NCBI GenBank assembly: GCA_023428135.1
Contig: JAEYZG010000039.1
Span: 1 to 64,000, forward strand
Origin: Bacteroidota bacterium
GTDB taxonomy: Bacteria; Bacteroidota; Bacteroidia; Cytophagales; Cytophagaceae
DNA length: 64,000 bases
Reading direction: 5' to 3'
In this document: positions 42,783-50,938 of the stretch, piece after piece
Layout of the letters: every line of letters begins with the position of its first letter
Position numbering within the stretch: the first letter of the stretch is position 1
Program-made: the position numbers and the translations under genes
The notes under the pieces: model-generated
The model's input: the letters and a program-made list of their open reading frames with translations, nothing else
What the model was told of the DNA's origin: nothing
Database searches by the model: none

Positions 42783-43411
42783 ATGATTAAAAATAAGAGT
42801 ATCGCATTCCAGTTACTTTGCTTTGTCTTAACTAATTTGTATTTAACCTCTTGCTACTACATTCAGCCTTCAAGCCTAAAATTTCGGTACAACCTTTTCA
42901 TGGTATTAGCAAAGAGGTAGTTTTCATTGTTAAAGAAGAATTGCAAAACTATTACAAAGTAGAAATCGAAATATTGCCGGAAATTCCATTGCCACCTTCT
43001 TGTTATTATCCTCCAAGAGGCAGATACAGAGCTGATAAGCTTATAAGGTTCCTAAAAGAAAATAAGCCGGAGGACTTTGATAAAATAATTGGAGTGACAA
43101 GCCAGGACATCTCCACAAGTACAGATAAATATCCTGATTTCGGTATTATGGGACTTGGTTATCTTGGTGGTAGCTCCTGTGTAATATCTGATTTCAGGTT
43201 GAAAAAGAACCTAAAGAGCCGATCTCAACTAAGAGAAAGAATAGCTAAAGATGCATTGCATGAGATTGGACATACTCTTGGTTTATCACATTGTGAAAAT
43301 TCTGAAACTTGTTTTATGCAAGACGCTAACGGAACTATTAAAACGATAGATAAAGAATCCATGAAGTTATGTAAATCATACCAGTCTAAATTGAGGATTT
43401 TTCAAAATTAG
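42783..43411 (+). pseudogene. Archaemetzincin-like metalloprotease with signal peptide in another frame
   Basis: The protease body (from about 42855) has HEIGHTLGLSHC with the third zinc ligand, followed by CFM. That is the HExxHxxGxxHC signature and Met turn of archaemetzincins. Its own frame has no ATG and only a TTG at 42851. The ATG at 42783, one frame away, encodes a lipoprotein signal (FVLTNLYLTSC). A one-base indel between about 42855 and 42895 would join the two into one lipoprotein of about 208 residues. It is either recently broken or a sequencing error; the body is intact. Confidence 0.65.
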
Positions 43412-43477
43412 CTTTAAAATATTTACTTAAGTCAAACGTCTTTCCTGTAGGAAAAGCAAAAAAAATATATACAACAA

Positions 43478-45286
43478 ATGGCAAGACCGAATTATAGCAG
43501 CAACGGATCTATTAAAGAAGAATTACCTAAGGTTAAGTTAAGTAAAGAAAGTATCAAAGAAAATTTATGGGTCTTTAAATACATTATACCTTATAGATTC
43601 AAATTTATCCTGGGGCTTGTGTTTATAGCACTTTCCGGAATTACTACTATGGCTTTTCCATATTTATTGAAAGAGCTTATAGATAATGCACATAAGATTA
43701 GTCTTGGGAAAGATGCAATTGCTCCTGGACTTGTTGCGCTGATTATGCTTGGGGTGCTTTCAATTCAGATGGTATTTTCATTTTCAAGAGTATATCTTTT
43801 TTCTTTTGTAGGAGAGCATGCTGTGGCTGACCTTCGAAAAGATATTTATAAGCAGATGATCATGATGCCTATGGAGTTTTTTGCACAAAGAAGAGTGGGG
43901 GAACTATCAAACAGGTTATCAGCAGATATTTCCCAGATACAGGATACCGTTTCTTCTGTACTTGCTGAATTGCTGAGAGGGCTGGTAGTATTGCTTATTG
44001 GTATCGGATTGATTTTCTATCTGTCATGGAAGCTTACTCTGGTAATGCTATCTGTAGTGCCTGTAATTGTTGTAGTTGCAGTAGTCTTCAGTAGTAGGAT
44101 TAGAAAGGAATCCAAAGATGCACAGGATCAGCTGGCAGACTCAGGTGTTATTGTTCAGGAAACATTGCAGGGGATAGCAAATGTAAAAGCATTTTCAAAT
44201 GAAGGCTATGAATTAAACCGTTACAGCATCAGTGTTGAAAAGGTAGTAAAGCTGGCCATCAAAAGTGCGCAGCTCAGGGGTATATTCATTTCAATTATGA
44301 TTTTCAGCATCTTTGCTGCAATTGTAATGGTTGTATGGTATGGAACAAGTATCCTTCAGTTTGGAGAGCTTACTGCTTTCGTGGTATATACTGCTTTTAT
44401 CGGTGGGTCTATGGCTGGTTTTGCAGAGCTATATTCGCAATTGCAGAAAACATTGGGAGCGACACAAAGAGTTAAAGAACTATTTGATGAAGTTACCGAA
44501 AATGTAAACATCAAGGATGAGCCTGTTCAGGATGCTTTCAGAATTGATGGAACTGTGGAGTTAAAGCATGTGGCTTTCAGGTATCCTTCCCGCCCTGAAA
44601 TGCAGATATTAAAAGATGTTAGCTTTAAAGCAGGCCTGGGACAGCAGATAGCCATTGTGGGGCCGAGCGGCGCGGGAAAAAGCACTCTGGTTTCTTTGCT
44701 ACTGGGTTTTTATAATCCTGTAGAAGGAGATTTATTATTTGATGGGAAAGATGCAGGAAGTTTTCCTTTATCTCAGTTGAGAAAACAAATGGCTTTTGTA
44801 CCTCAGGATGTATTACTTTTCGGTGGAACAATTTTTGAAAACATAGCTTACGGAAAACCGGATGCTACCAGGGAGGAAGTGGAAGAGGCAGCCCGTAAGG
44901 CTTATGCGCACGGTTTTATAACCAGCTTCCCTGAAAGCTATAATACTGTAGTTGGAGAAAGAGGAGTCAAACTTTCCGGTGGACAAAGACAGCGGGTGGC
45001 TATTGCCAGAGCAATATTAAAAGATCCTGCAATTCTGATTCTTGATGAAGCTACAAGTTCACTTGACAGTGAATCTGAACTGCTTGTACAGAAAGCTCTT
45101 GACAGTCTGATGGAAGGACGTACCTCTATTGTGATAGCACATAGACTTTCAACCATTCGAAATGCAGATAAGATTGTCGTGCTGGAAAAGGGATTAGTAA
45201 AGGAATGTGGGACTCATGATGAGCTGATCCGTGTAGAGAATGGATTGTACCGAAACCTTAATAAACTGCAGTTTGAGCTTTCTTAA
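43478..45286 (+). CDS. ABC exporter, permease-ATPase fusion (MsbA/LmrA type)
   Basis: A 602-residue half-transporter that works as a homodimer. Six transmembrane helices cover about 38-330. The nucleotide-binding domain has Walker A GPSGAGKST near 394, the Q-loop in FVPQDVLL, signature LSGGQRQR near 499, Walker B ILILDEATS near 520 and the H-loop in IAHRLST. It exports lipids, drugs or peptides; the substrate cannot be read from the sequence. It stands alone on the plus strand. Confidence 0.93.
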   Translation: MARPNYSSNGSIKEELPKVKLSKESIKENLWVFKYIIPYRFKFILGLVFIALSGITTMAFPYLLKELIDNAHKISLGKDAIAPGLVALIMLGVLSIQMVFSFSRVYLFSFVGEHAVADLRKDIYKQMIMMPMEFFAQRRVGELSNRLSADISQIQDTVSSVLAELLRGLVVLLIGIGLIFYLSWKLTLVMLSVVPVIVVVAVVFSSRIRKESKDAQDQLADSGVIVQETLQGIANVKAFSNEGYELNRYSISVEKVVKLAIKSAQLRGIFISIMIFSIFAAIVMVVWYGTSILQFGELTAFVVYTAFIGGSMAGFAELYSQLQKTLGATQRVKELFDEVTENVNIKDEPVQDAFRIDGTVELKHVAFRYPSRPEMQILKDVSFKAGLGQQIAIVGPSGAGKSTLVSLLLGFYNPVEGDLLFDGKDAGSFPLSQLRKQMAFVPQDVLLFGGTIFENIAYGKPDATREEVEEAARKAYAHGFITSFPESYNTVVGERGVKLSGGQRQRVAIARAILKDPAILILDEATSSLDSESELLVQKALDSLMEGRTSIVIAHRLSTIRNADKIVVLEKGLVKECGTHDELIRVENGLYRNLNKLQFELS

Positions 45287-45318
45287 TAATATTCAGAGCC
45301 GGGTTTAAGCAGGCTGGA

Positions 45319-45540
45319 TCAGTACATTTTTTTCAGATTATTCAGTATGTCCTGAAGACCATTGATTTTAATTTCGAAGACAGTGGCCAGCATCATTCCA
45401 AGATTGTTGTCTGGAAATCCTTCTTTTTGGAACCATTCAAGGTAAGAGACGGGGAGGTCACACAGTAAGGTCCCCTTATATTTGCCAAACGGCATTTTTG
45501 TTTTTACTATTTTGATTAGGATTTCCGGATCAGGCTGCAC
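45319..45540 (-). CDS. DUF3820 family protein
   Basis: 73 residues. MPFGKYKGTLLCDLPVSYLEWFQKEGFPDNNLG is the DUF3820 signature, and the whole protein is the domain. Members are small DnaQ/exonuclease-associated proteins of unclear function. It is convergent with the ABC exporter, without an obvious partner. Confidence 0.85.
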   Translation of the reverse strand: MQPDPEILIKIVKTKMPFGKYKGTLLCDLPVSYLEWFQKEGFPDNNLGMMLATVFEIKINGLQDILNNLKKMY

Positions 45541-45629
45541 ACTTCAATATTTAGCTCTAACCCAAAGGTAGGCAACTTTAAAGAACAAAAGTATAACAAG
45601 ACAGTTTTTCTGAGAATTTCAAAATTCTC

Positions 45630-46007
45630 ATGGCAAAACTTAAGATAATTGCAATTATTATTATTGTGTTAATAGTTGGTGTAGGAGGTTATTTTTTATT
45701 CGGCAACTATAGTGATGGATACAGGGCAGGAACAATGATAAAATTCAGTAAGAGAGGAGTCATGTTTAAAACATATGAAGGCGAACTTAACCTTGGTATG
45801 GTTCTACATGACCAGCAACCATCAGTGAGTGTTTCAAATATCTGGAAATTTTCAGTAAAAGGTTCTGAAGATGAATTGAAAAGTAAATTGCAAAACGCAC
45901 TGCTTAACGGAAAACGAGTGAAAGTCCATTACAATGAAAAGTTTTTCCAGTTTGACTGGAGAGGAGATACCAAATATATTGTGGATGAAGTAGAGATTTT
46001 AGACTGA
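45630..46007 (+). CDS. Conserved single-helix membrane protein
   Basis: 125 residues: an N-terminal transmembrane helix (IIAIIIIVLIVGVGGYFLF), then a small beta-rich domain with SDGYRAGTMIKFSKRGVMFKTYEGEL. That motif is widely conserved in Bacteroidota. Homologues are often mislabelled 6-phosphogluconate dehydrogenase; nothing here supports enzymatic activity. It probably faces the periplasm. Confidence 0.78.
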   Translation: MAKLKIIAIIIIVLIVGVGGYFLFGNYSDGYRAGTMIKFSKRGVMFKTYEGELNLGMVLHDQQPSVSVSNIWKFSVKGSEDELKSKLQNALLNGKRVKVHYNEKFFQFDWRGDTKYIVDEVEILD

Positions 46008-46011
46008 TATT

Positions 46012-46365
46012 TTAATTTGTGCTTTCAATTGCGGCCGGTTCTGTATCTGAACCGTAAGATACCTCTACAAAACTTAATTCCTGGTTTCCGACCTTTTGAT
46101 TGAGTTCTTTTATAGCAGCAATAATTTTACCTCTGATATTATCCGCTTCTTCAGAAGTTTCATATCCTTCCTTGCTTCCATCGGGGAAAATTACCATGGT
46201 ATAAAAGTCGCCGATGATACTGAGAGTAATTTCTCCTATCAAAGTATGGCCGGTTTTGGCTTGCATTCCTTTAAGGAAAAAATCTTTTGCCTTTATTCTT
46301 AATTCATCAATAAGCTTTCTATGCCTGGTGGTAATGAGGATTGCATGATGCTTATATTGTTTCAT
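46012..46365 (-). CDS. Hypothetical protein
   Basis: 117 residues, soluble. The opening YKHHAILITTRHRKLIDELRIKAKDFFLKG and the following GDFYTMVIFPDGSKEGYETSEEADNIRGKII give a compact alpha/beta pattern seen in short proteins of unknown function, including some phage-like ones. It is convergent with the gene at 45630, with a four-base gap. Confidence 0.55.
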   Translation of the reverse strand: MKQYKHHAILITTRHRKLIDELRIKAKDFFLKGMQAKTGHTLIGEITLSIIGDFYTMVIFPDGSKEGYETSEEADNIRGKIIAAIKELNQKVGNQELSFVEVSYGSDTEPAAIESTN

Positions 46366-46657
46366 TTTGGGATTATTTTTATATTATTTTTAATTATTCT
46401 TTTATTTTTAATATTGGTTTAGTTCAAAAAAAATGTTTGGCCTTACTTATTCATTTCTAAGTCATTTTGACGCAAAATAGGTTAAATATCAAATTTATGT
46501 TAAAATATGCGGTCAAATTCATGTTAAAATTTCAGAAAAAGTAATCAAGAGTGCAGAAAAGAGGAAGTTTGAAATGTTTAAAATTTTGAATCTTTTTTAT
46601 GAATATAAAAAAAATTATATAAATTGAAAACGAATAGATTTTGATTATTCTAACTTC

Positions 46658-46969
46658 ATGAAAAAAATTCAGGCAATCATCAGAGCATCGAAATTTGAGG
46701 AAGTACGGAGTGCATTGCACAAAATCGGGATAGAGATTTTTACCTATTACGATGTTAAAGATGCTGTTTTTCATCGTGAAAGTAAAGGTGCCTATCGGGG
46801 CACTTCTATTGTTGATAATGCTTCAGTGTCTAGAAGGTCTTTGGAAATCATAGTTCCTTCTGAAGATTGTGAAGAGGTAGTTAAAAGCATAAAAATGGCA
46901 GCGAGCACAGGTCAGGTAGGAGATGGGAAAATTGTAATTTTCGATGTCGCAGAACTAGTTAAAATCTAA
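46658..46969 (+). CDS. PII-like signalling protein lacking canonical PII residues
   Basis: 103 residues of the GlnB/GlnK fold, opening KKIQAIIRASKFEEVRSAL and ending TGQVGDGKIVIFDVAELVKI. It is set 11 bases upstream of an ammonium transporter, the normal glnK-amtB order. The T-loop departs from classical PII: YRGAEY becomes YRGTSI, so the uridylylated Tyr51 is missing. Gln39 of the 2-oxoglutarate site is replaced, Lys58 is lost (SRRS), and the RIRTGE tail that binds ATP is absent. It may regulate the linked transporter by a different ligand. Confidence 0.85.
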   Translation: MKKIQAIIRASKFEEVRSALHKIGIEIFTYYDVKDAVFHRESKGAYRGTSIVDNASVSRRSLEIIVPSEDCEEVVKSIKMAASTGQVGDGKIVIFDVAELVKI

Positions 46970-46980
46970 ATAATTGCAAT

Positions 46981-48360
46981 ATGCAGGATATCATTTACGA
47001 CACTATTCATGGCACTGCAACCGATTCTTACCAGTCTGAACTGATTCGAGCAGAACTTATGCAGGCGATTCAGTCTATAAAAGATTCTGTCGCTGCAGCA
47101 AAAAGTGCAGAACTTGCTCAAACCAGTGAAATTAAGAAAAGTAGTTTTGTAATGAATAACCTATGGATGATGGTAGCAACCATCCTGGTTTTTATCATGC
47201 ATCTTGGGTTTGCTACCCTCGAGTCAGGTTTGTCAAGGGCCAAAAATACTACCAATATTTTATTTAAGAATGTGATTATCCCCTGCATAGGATTGCTATC
47301 ATTTGCATTGGTAGGATACAGTCTCATGAATCCCGGTTTTCAAAAAGGGGTTTCATATGATTTTATAGGTTTTAAGGGATTTGGAATATTCCTTCCTGAA
47401 GGCGGTGAAGGAATTGATTATAGTTCAAGTTATACCTTCTGGACTGAGTTTTTATTTCAGGGAATGTTTGCTGCTACATGTGCTACCATTGTTTCCGGAG
47501 TTGTTGCAGAAAGAATCAAGCTGGTAAGTTTTATAATTTTTTCAGCGTTATTTGTAAGCTTTGCATATCCGATTATTGGTAGTTGGAAATGGGGAAATGG
47601 ATGGCTTAACACAATAGGCTTTCATGATTTTGCAGGCTCCACTCTCGTGCATTCAGTCGGTGGCTGGGCAGGACTGGCGGCTGTATTGCTGCTAGGGCCC
47701 AGGTTTGGCAAATATGAAGGCAATAATATTTACCCAATTCCTGGCCATAACATGACTTCAGCAGTAATTGGTACCTTTATGCTCTGGCTGGGATGGTTTG
47801 GATTTAACGGAGGCTCTGTGCTTTCAGCTGATCCGGGAGAAGTGTCAAGAGTGTTAGTCATGACTTGCTTATCAGCATGCGCAGGAGGTATTGCGTCAAG
47901 TATTACTATTTTTTCAATAAGCAGATCTTTCGATTTGAGTATGACCCTGAATGGTATTCTTGCCGGATTAGTAGGTATTACTGCCAGTGCGGATCAAATG
48001 GGAGTTCTTGATAGTATTATCATAGGAATAGTAGCAGGGATGATAGTGGTGTTTTCAGTCATGGTTTTTGACAGACTTAGAATAGATGATCCAGTAGGAG
48101 CATTGTCAGTGCATCTTTCCTGTGGTTTATGGGGCACACTTGCGGTTGGATTGTTTGGAAATAAAGCCGGAATAGATCAGTTAATAGCTCAGCTCATAGG
48201 CATGTCTGCTGCAGGTTTTGCATCGTTTGTCTTTTCGTTTGTTGTATTTCTGATTCTGAAATACACCATAGGTATCAGGATAACTATAGAAGAAGAAGTT
48301 GAAGGTCTTGACCAGCTTGAGCATGGTATGGAAGCATATCCCAATTTTCTCCCAAAATAA
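46981..48360 (+). CDS. Ammonium transporter, PII-linked subtype with N-terminal extension
   Basis: 459 residues. A roughly 55-residue helical, cytosolic or periplasmic extension (ELIRAELMQAIQSIKDSVAAAKSAEL) precedes the channel. The core begins LWMMVATILVFIMHLGFATLESGL. The twin pore histidines are HDFAGSTLVHSVGG and SVHLSCGLWG; in the second the usual HGVGG is changed, though the His is kept. The C-terminus (GLDQLEHGMEAYPNF) has the canonical PII-binding helix. It forms an operon with the PII-like gene upstream and the coiled-coil gene seven bases downstream. Confidence 0.9.
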   Translation: MQDIIYDTIHGTATDSYQSELIRAELMQAIQSIKDSVAAAKSAELAQTSEIKKSSFVMNNLWMMVATILVFIMHLGFATLESGLSRAKNTTNILFKNVIIPCIGLLSFALVGYSLMNPGFQKGVSYDFIGFKGFGIFLPEGGEGIDYSSSYTFWTEFLFQGMFAATCATIVSGVVAERIKLVSFIIFSALFVSFAYPIIGSWKWGNGWLNTIGFHDFAGSTLVHSVGGWAGLAAVLLLGPRFGKYEGNNIYPIPGHNMTSAVIGTFMLWLGWFGFNGGSVLSADPGEVSRVLVMTCLSACAGGIASSITIFSISRSFDLSMTLNGILAGLVGITASADQMGVLDSIIIGIVAGMIVVFSVMVFDRLRIDDPVGALSVHLSCGLWGTLAVGLFGNKAGIDQLIAQLIGMSAAGFASFVFSFVVFLILKYTIGIRITIEEEVEGLDQLEHGMEAYPNFLPK

Positions 48361-48366
48361 ATTCAT

Positions 48367-49317
48367 ATGTCTACGAATGAAAACTCAACCAAAAGTGATC
48401 TGAAAAAGCTGTTTTTTATAGCTTTTTTATCAATCTCTATTGCCCTGGCTTATTTTATATATAGCGGAGTAGAGAAGAATTCAATTATTATGTCCCAGAG
48501 AAACCGCATCTTACAGGACAGTCTCCTTATTGTTAAAAAATCAAGTGAAATAGAAAAGTTAAAAGCTGATTTGCTAGCACTGCAACTGGAGAATGAAGTA
48601 ATGAAAGATTCGGTAAAGCAAGAGTCTAATAGATTTGCTTTGGTTTTGGGTGAATTGAAATTAAAAGAAACAGAACTTGAATACATTTTTGAAGAAATTC
48701 AAAAACAGAAGGCAACCCGTAAGTTAAAGGAAAAAGAGTATGCCCGTAACGAAGCGAATGTAAAATTTCTTATTAAAGAGCTTGTGAAGTTCGAAGATGC
48801 TATTTCTAAAAAAGCAGAAGAATCGGAAGAAGGAGTTGAATTTGAGGCCAATGCTGCCAGTGGTTTTGATTCTGAAAATGCAGACGAAGTCTCCGACGCT
48901 TTTTCCAAAACAACGCCTGTTAAAGCAACTTTAAAAGTAAGAGAAATAAATATTGTAGCTGTAGTTAATGGCAAAGAAATAAAAGCAGATGCCATTTCCT
49001 TGCAGCCTAAGGATAAGCTTAAGTTCAGGATAGCGTTGGCAGCTTTTCCTGAATCATCGAAAGGTCGTGTAGAGGTTACTGTACGTCTGGTTGAGCCAGG
49101 AGGTAAAACATTGTACAATCCTTTTGAAGGAGGAGGTATGCTAAAAATTGGGGAAAAGGAAATTCCTTATACTGTTAACAAAGATTTTGAGTATTCAGGA
49201 AGTAAAAATATTAACTTTGTTTTTGAAAAAGGAAGCGAGTACAAGCCAGGCAAACATCTTATGCAGGTTTATCTCGATGGAAAGCTTTCAGGAGCTACAA
49301 GTTTTCAGGTAATTTAA
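48367..49317 (+). CDS. Membrane-anchored coiled-coil protein in the PII-amt operon
   Basis: 316 residues: a transmembrane helix at about 15-34, a coiled coil over about 40-150, an acidic linker, and a C-terminal beta domain (VTVRLVEPGGKTLYNP..., GSEYKPGKHLMQVYLDGKLSG). The C-domain matches the last 130 residues of the protein at 39826. Placement seven bases after the ammonium transporter makes operon membership very likely, so an envelope scaffold or accessory role for the transporter can be proposed. Confidence 0.75.
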   Translation: MSTNENSTKSDLKKLFFIAFLSISIALAYFIYSGVEKNSIIMSQRNRILQDSLLIVKKSSEIEKLKADLLALQLENEVMKDSVKQESNRFALVLGELKLKETELEYIFEEIQKQKATRKLKEKEYARNEANVKFLIKELVKFEDAISKKAEESEEGVEFEANAASGFDSENADEVSDAFSKTTPVKATLKVREINIVAVVNGKEIKADAISLQPKDKLKFRIALAAFPESSKGRVEVTVRLVEPGGKTLYNPFEGGGMLKIGEKEIPYTVNKDFEYSGSKNINFVFEKGSEYKPGKHLMQVYLDGKLSGATSFQVI

Positions 49318-49333
49318 AGGTGGCTATATAAAA

Positions 49334-49375
49334 ATGTTGCCGGTATAAAAGCAAGCTTTTATTACCGGCATTTTT
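49334..49375 (+). terminator. Terminator of the PII-amt operon
   Basis: TTGCCGGTATAAAAGC pairs with its complement GCTTTTATTACCGGCA around a short loop, followed by TTTTT, just past the third gene. Confidence 0.85.
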
Positions 49376-49480
49376 GTTTCTAAAGACTTTATACTAAATT
49401 CTTTTCTTGAAGTAGGAATACTTTTATTCACTTATAATAAATGATAACTTTCTGCTTTTCGCCTTCCGCTTTCAGCTTAT

Positions 49481-50068
49481 TTACTCTTTCAAAACCATAT
49501 CTATGCACATCACAGCGCCAAGGATAAGGATTCTGGCAGGAGCGTTTTCCGGAAGTACTTCGCTGATGCAAAGCATATAGTTATCAGCAGTAGTGAACAG
49601 TTCTTTACCTAGTCCGCTCCACTTTTTACTTACTTCAGCAAGCTCCTGATTTTCTTTCATAAACTTGAAATCCCAGCTAGTCCATTTGCCTTTAAGAGTA
49701 CAAATAAGATTGTCATTGGCATCCAGCACGTCAAATTTCCCACCAATAGAGAAGAACTTTTGTTTGAACTTGCCAATCAGGTTATCCTTTTCATCAAATA
49801 CTTCGACTTTCGATAAGAAAAGAGAAATACCTCTTTTTACTGTTAAAACTGTTTCTCCTGAGGTGGTTTTTACAACAACATTAAAAGGAGTGTTTCTTTT
49901 ATATTTTGTAAATCTGAAAATTTTTGTAAAAAAGCCAAGCTTTTCTTCAGTACATGTGAGAATTAATTCCTGGGTTTCCGGATTATAAATGTCGTAGTTG
50001 TTAGATGCTTTAAACATGCCGACTTTTTCCTTGATGAAAAATAAATTTCTATTTAAAATAGGGTGCAT
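49481..50068 (-). CDS. Phospholipid scramblase-related (LURP-one/Tubby-like) protein
   Basis: 195 residues with the beta-barrel pattern of the LOR/scramblase superfamily. The tell-tale segments are YDIYNPETQELILTC, VVKTTSGETVLTVKRG, VEVFDEKDNLIGKFKQKFF and FDVLDANDNLICTLKGKWTSWDFKF, ending in a buried hydrophobic helix (ARILILGAVMCIDMVL). The function in bacteria is unknown. Monocistronic. Confidence 0.8.
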   Translation of the reverse strand: MHPILNRNLFFIKEKVGMFKASNNYDIYNPETQELILTCTEEKLGFFTKIFRFTKYKRNTPFNVVVKTTSGETVLTVKRGISLFLSKVEVFDEKDNLIGKFKQKFFSIGGKFDVLDANDNLICTLKGKWTSWDFKFMKENQELAEVSKKWSGLGKELFTTADNYMLCISEVLPENAPARILILGAVMCIDMVLKE

Positions 50069-50130
50069 AGGAAGTGATTGTTTATATGTAAAAATGTTTC
50101 GGAAATTACTGAAAAAAAGAGAATTAATGG

Positions 50131-50163
50131 ATAAAAAAAAAGAGACCTGGTTAAAGGTCTCAG
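50131..50163 (-). terminator. Minus-strand terminator (GAGACC/GGTCTC)
   Basis: Read on the minus strand, GAGACCTTTAACCAGGTCTC is followed by a run of eight Ts, directly after the stop of the gene at 50168. Confidence 0.85.
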
Positions 50164-50167
50164 TTTC

Positions 50168-50509
50168 TTAGTTCGCAACTACATTTTTTGCCTCAGAAAG
50201 TGGCACTAACTTTCTTGCTTTAATGACTTTCCCGGGAGTAGATTCAAAATACCAGCTAACAGATCTGCCAGTACTTTCTGCTCTGCATTGAGGGATCAGG
50301 TCCAGTGCGTTGTTGTTAGATAATTTTTTTAGAAAATCTTTGAATTTACCAGTGCTGTTTTTATCCCAGTTGCTTATTCCTTTTTTGTAGATAAACTCAT
50401 ACATGTCATTTGTACTAAGTGAACCACAATTTTTGTTTTTGTCAAAATGGTCTTGAATGATTTGGGATAATTTGATAGCCTGAATGGTATCTTCTTTAGA
50501 AATCGCCAT
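50168..50509 (-). CDS. Hypothetical soluble protein
   Basis: 113 residues, helical and basic. A pattern such as KEDTIQAIKLSQIIQDHFDKNKNCGSLSTNDMYEFIYKKGI, then FKDFLKKLSNNNALDLIPQC suggests two packed helical hairpins and perhaps nucleic-acid binding. No family was recognised. It has its own terminator. Confidence 0.6.
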   Translation of the reverse strand: MAISKEDTIQAIKLSQIIQDHFDKNKNCGSLSTNDMYEFIYKKGISNWDKNSTGKFKDFLKKLSNNNALDLIPQCRAESTGRSVSWYFESTPGKVIKARKLVPLSEAKNVVAN

Positions 50510-50938
50510 GATTTATATTTTATTTCAATTGTTTTGCCTGAGCTAACTAAACTTTAATTCTCTTAAGCTAAAAATGTTTATTTTCTAACAATTTTTTAAC
50601 ATTAAAGTCTTCAAACTTAGCAAAAATGTAATTGTAAAGGTGAAAGAGGTAAGAAAAGATGTTAATTAGAAGTATATTTTTGTGTATATGTCTTGTTATC
50701 AGTCTTTTTGGTTGTTTTGGTTTGTGTTTTTTTTGACAGTTGTAAAGGATTATTGTCTCATTGATTTTGTGATTAAAAGTTTTAATGGAAATTTAATCAA
50801 GCATAACCTTATCAGGATCTTTGAGTTTCAGAATGTTCACCCTAATATAATATACCAACCCTTGATTTTCAAATATGAATGGTTACATACTTTCAACTTT
50901 AAATACTAATTTTAAACTGTTTTAAATAAATTTAATAG
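50510..50938. other. Divergent upstream region, no feature seen
   Basis: A 75-codon plus-strand frame at 50682-50909 is AT-driven and lacks coding character. No clear promoter or repeat was found; the promoters of the genes at 50168 and 50939 must lie here. Confidence 0.45.

Noticed and set aside
42157..43411. Toxin-antitoxin pair (HEPN plus neighbour)
   Set aside because: The neighbour is a metzincin-type protease, not a nucleotidyltransferase or typical antitoxin.
50682..50909. 75-codon plus-strand frame upstream of the barrel protein
   Set aside because: Aromatic- and Asn-rich composition typical of AT-rich non-coding DNA; no homology pattern.
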